From positions 1-38,765 of the IMG/VR virus record IMGVR_UViG_3300032213_000539: a DNA stretch of 38,765 nucleotides; one strand, 5' to 3'. This DNA comes from a virus. The position numbers and the translations under genes are program-made. The notes beneath the pieces are model-generated. The model ran no database searches. It had not been told where the DNA came from and saw only the letters and a program-made list of their open reading frames with translations. Each line of letters begins with the position of its first letter. The first letter of the stretch is position 1. Below, piece after piece: positions 38,735 through 38,765 of the stretch.

Positions 38735-38765
38735 AATAGCGGACTTAAACGAGTCCATTGATACA
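38643..38765. repeat. Terminal direct repeat, right copy
   Basis: Exact second copy of bases 1-123. It includes the 3' part of the zinc-ribbon gene and the first 51 bases of the 43-aa gene (38715-38765, complete as 73-204). The repeat unit defines a 38,642-bp circle. Confidence 0.95.
38715..38765 (+). CDS. 5' fragment of the 43-aa protein gene (complete copy at 73-204)
   Basis: This is the duplicated beginning of the gene described at 73-204, cut by the end of the window. It is not a separate gene. Confidence 0.85.
   Translation, partial: MSYTVNEIADLNESIDT

Noticed and set aside
1-38765. Prophage or integrated state
   Set aside because: I see no integrase, excisionase, repressor of lysogeny or host flanking genes, and the ends join into a circle.

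Overview
The window is one complete tailed-phage genome opened at an arbitrary point. The last 123 bases (38643-38765) repeat the first 123 exactly, and a gene runs through the join, so the molecule assembles as a circle of 38,642 bp (circular DNA, circularly permuted ends, or a concatemer). It looks like a lytic, short-tailed (podovirus-like) member of the Caudoviricetes: it has terminase, portal, scaffold and an N4-gp56-type capsid protein, several large internal virion-type proteins, and no recognisable tape measure, integrase or repressor. A WhiB-family iron-sulphur regulator, a DUF4192 protein and a proteasome-type protease point to an actinobacterial host. The A+T-rich composition and similarity to gene families I recall from aquatic phages suggest a low-GC freshwater or marine actinobacterium. 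That habitat is inference.

Two opposed transcription units make up the genome. The rightward unit starts at 37501, crosses the join and ends at 9362. It holds small zinc-ribbon and membrane peptides, a secreted lytic-transglycosylase-like protein, DUF4192 and DUF932 proteins, and then a replication/recombination block: RecB/Cas4-like exonuclease, zinc-binding protein, DnaB/RecA-like ATPase, Holliday-junction-resolvase-like nuclease, and a primase split over two overlapping frames. It ends with a DUF1599 protein, a sigma-like protein, an FmdB-like zinc ribbon, WhiB and a possible nuclease. No DNA or RNA polymerase is recognised, so host polymerases are probably used.

The leftward unit runs from 36575 down to 9446 and is the late region. 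In transcription order it holds: terminase; two small basic proteins; portal; an HslV/proteasome-beta-like protease; two small proteins; a 1767-aa giant protein with three companions; scaffold; major capsid protein; a run of tiny overlapping lysine-rich proteins; connector-like and fibre-like proteins, including a long Ala/Ser/Thr heptad fibre and two tandem glycine-rich paralogues; a glycosyltransferase; a 741-aa tail protein; and a lysis cassette. The two units converge on a strong hairpin terminator at 9371-9404. They diverge from a roughly 925-bp gene-free region (36576-37500) packed with hairpins and short palindromes, the likely control region.

Most genes abut or overlap by 1-20 bases (ATGA or TAATG junctions), which implies translational coupling. 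The most noteworthy items are the phage proteasome-type protease with an apparently intact Thr1/Asp17/Lys33 site, the cluster of small basic proteins, the structured leader and operator-like region, the split primase, and the position of the giant internal-protein block between portal and capsid genes.
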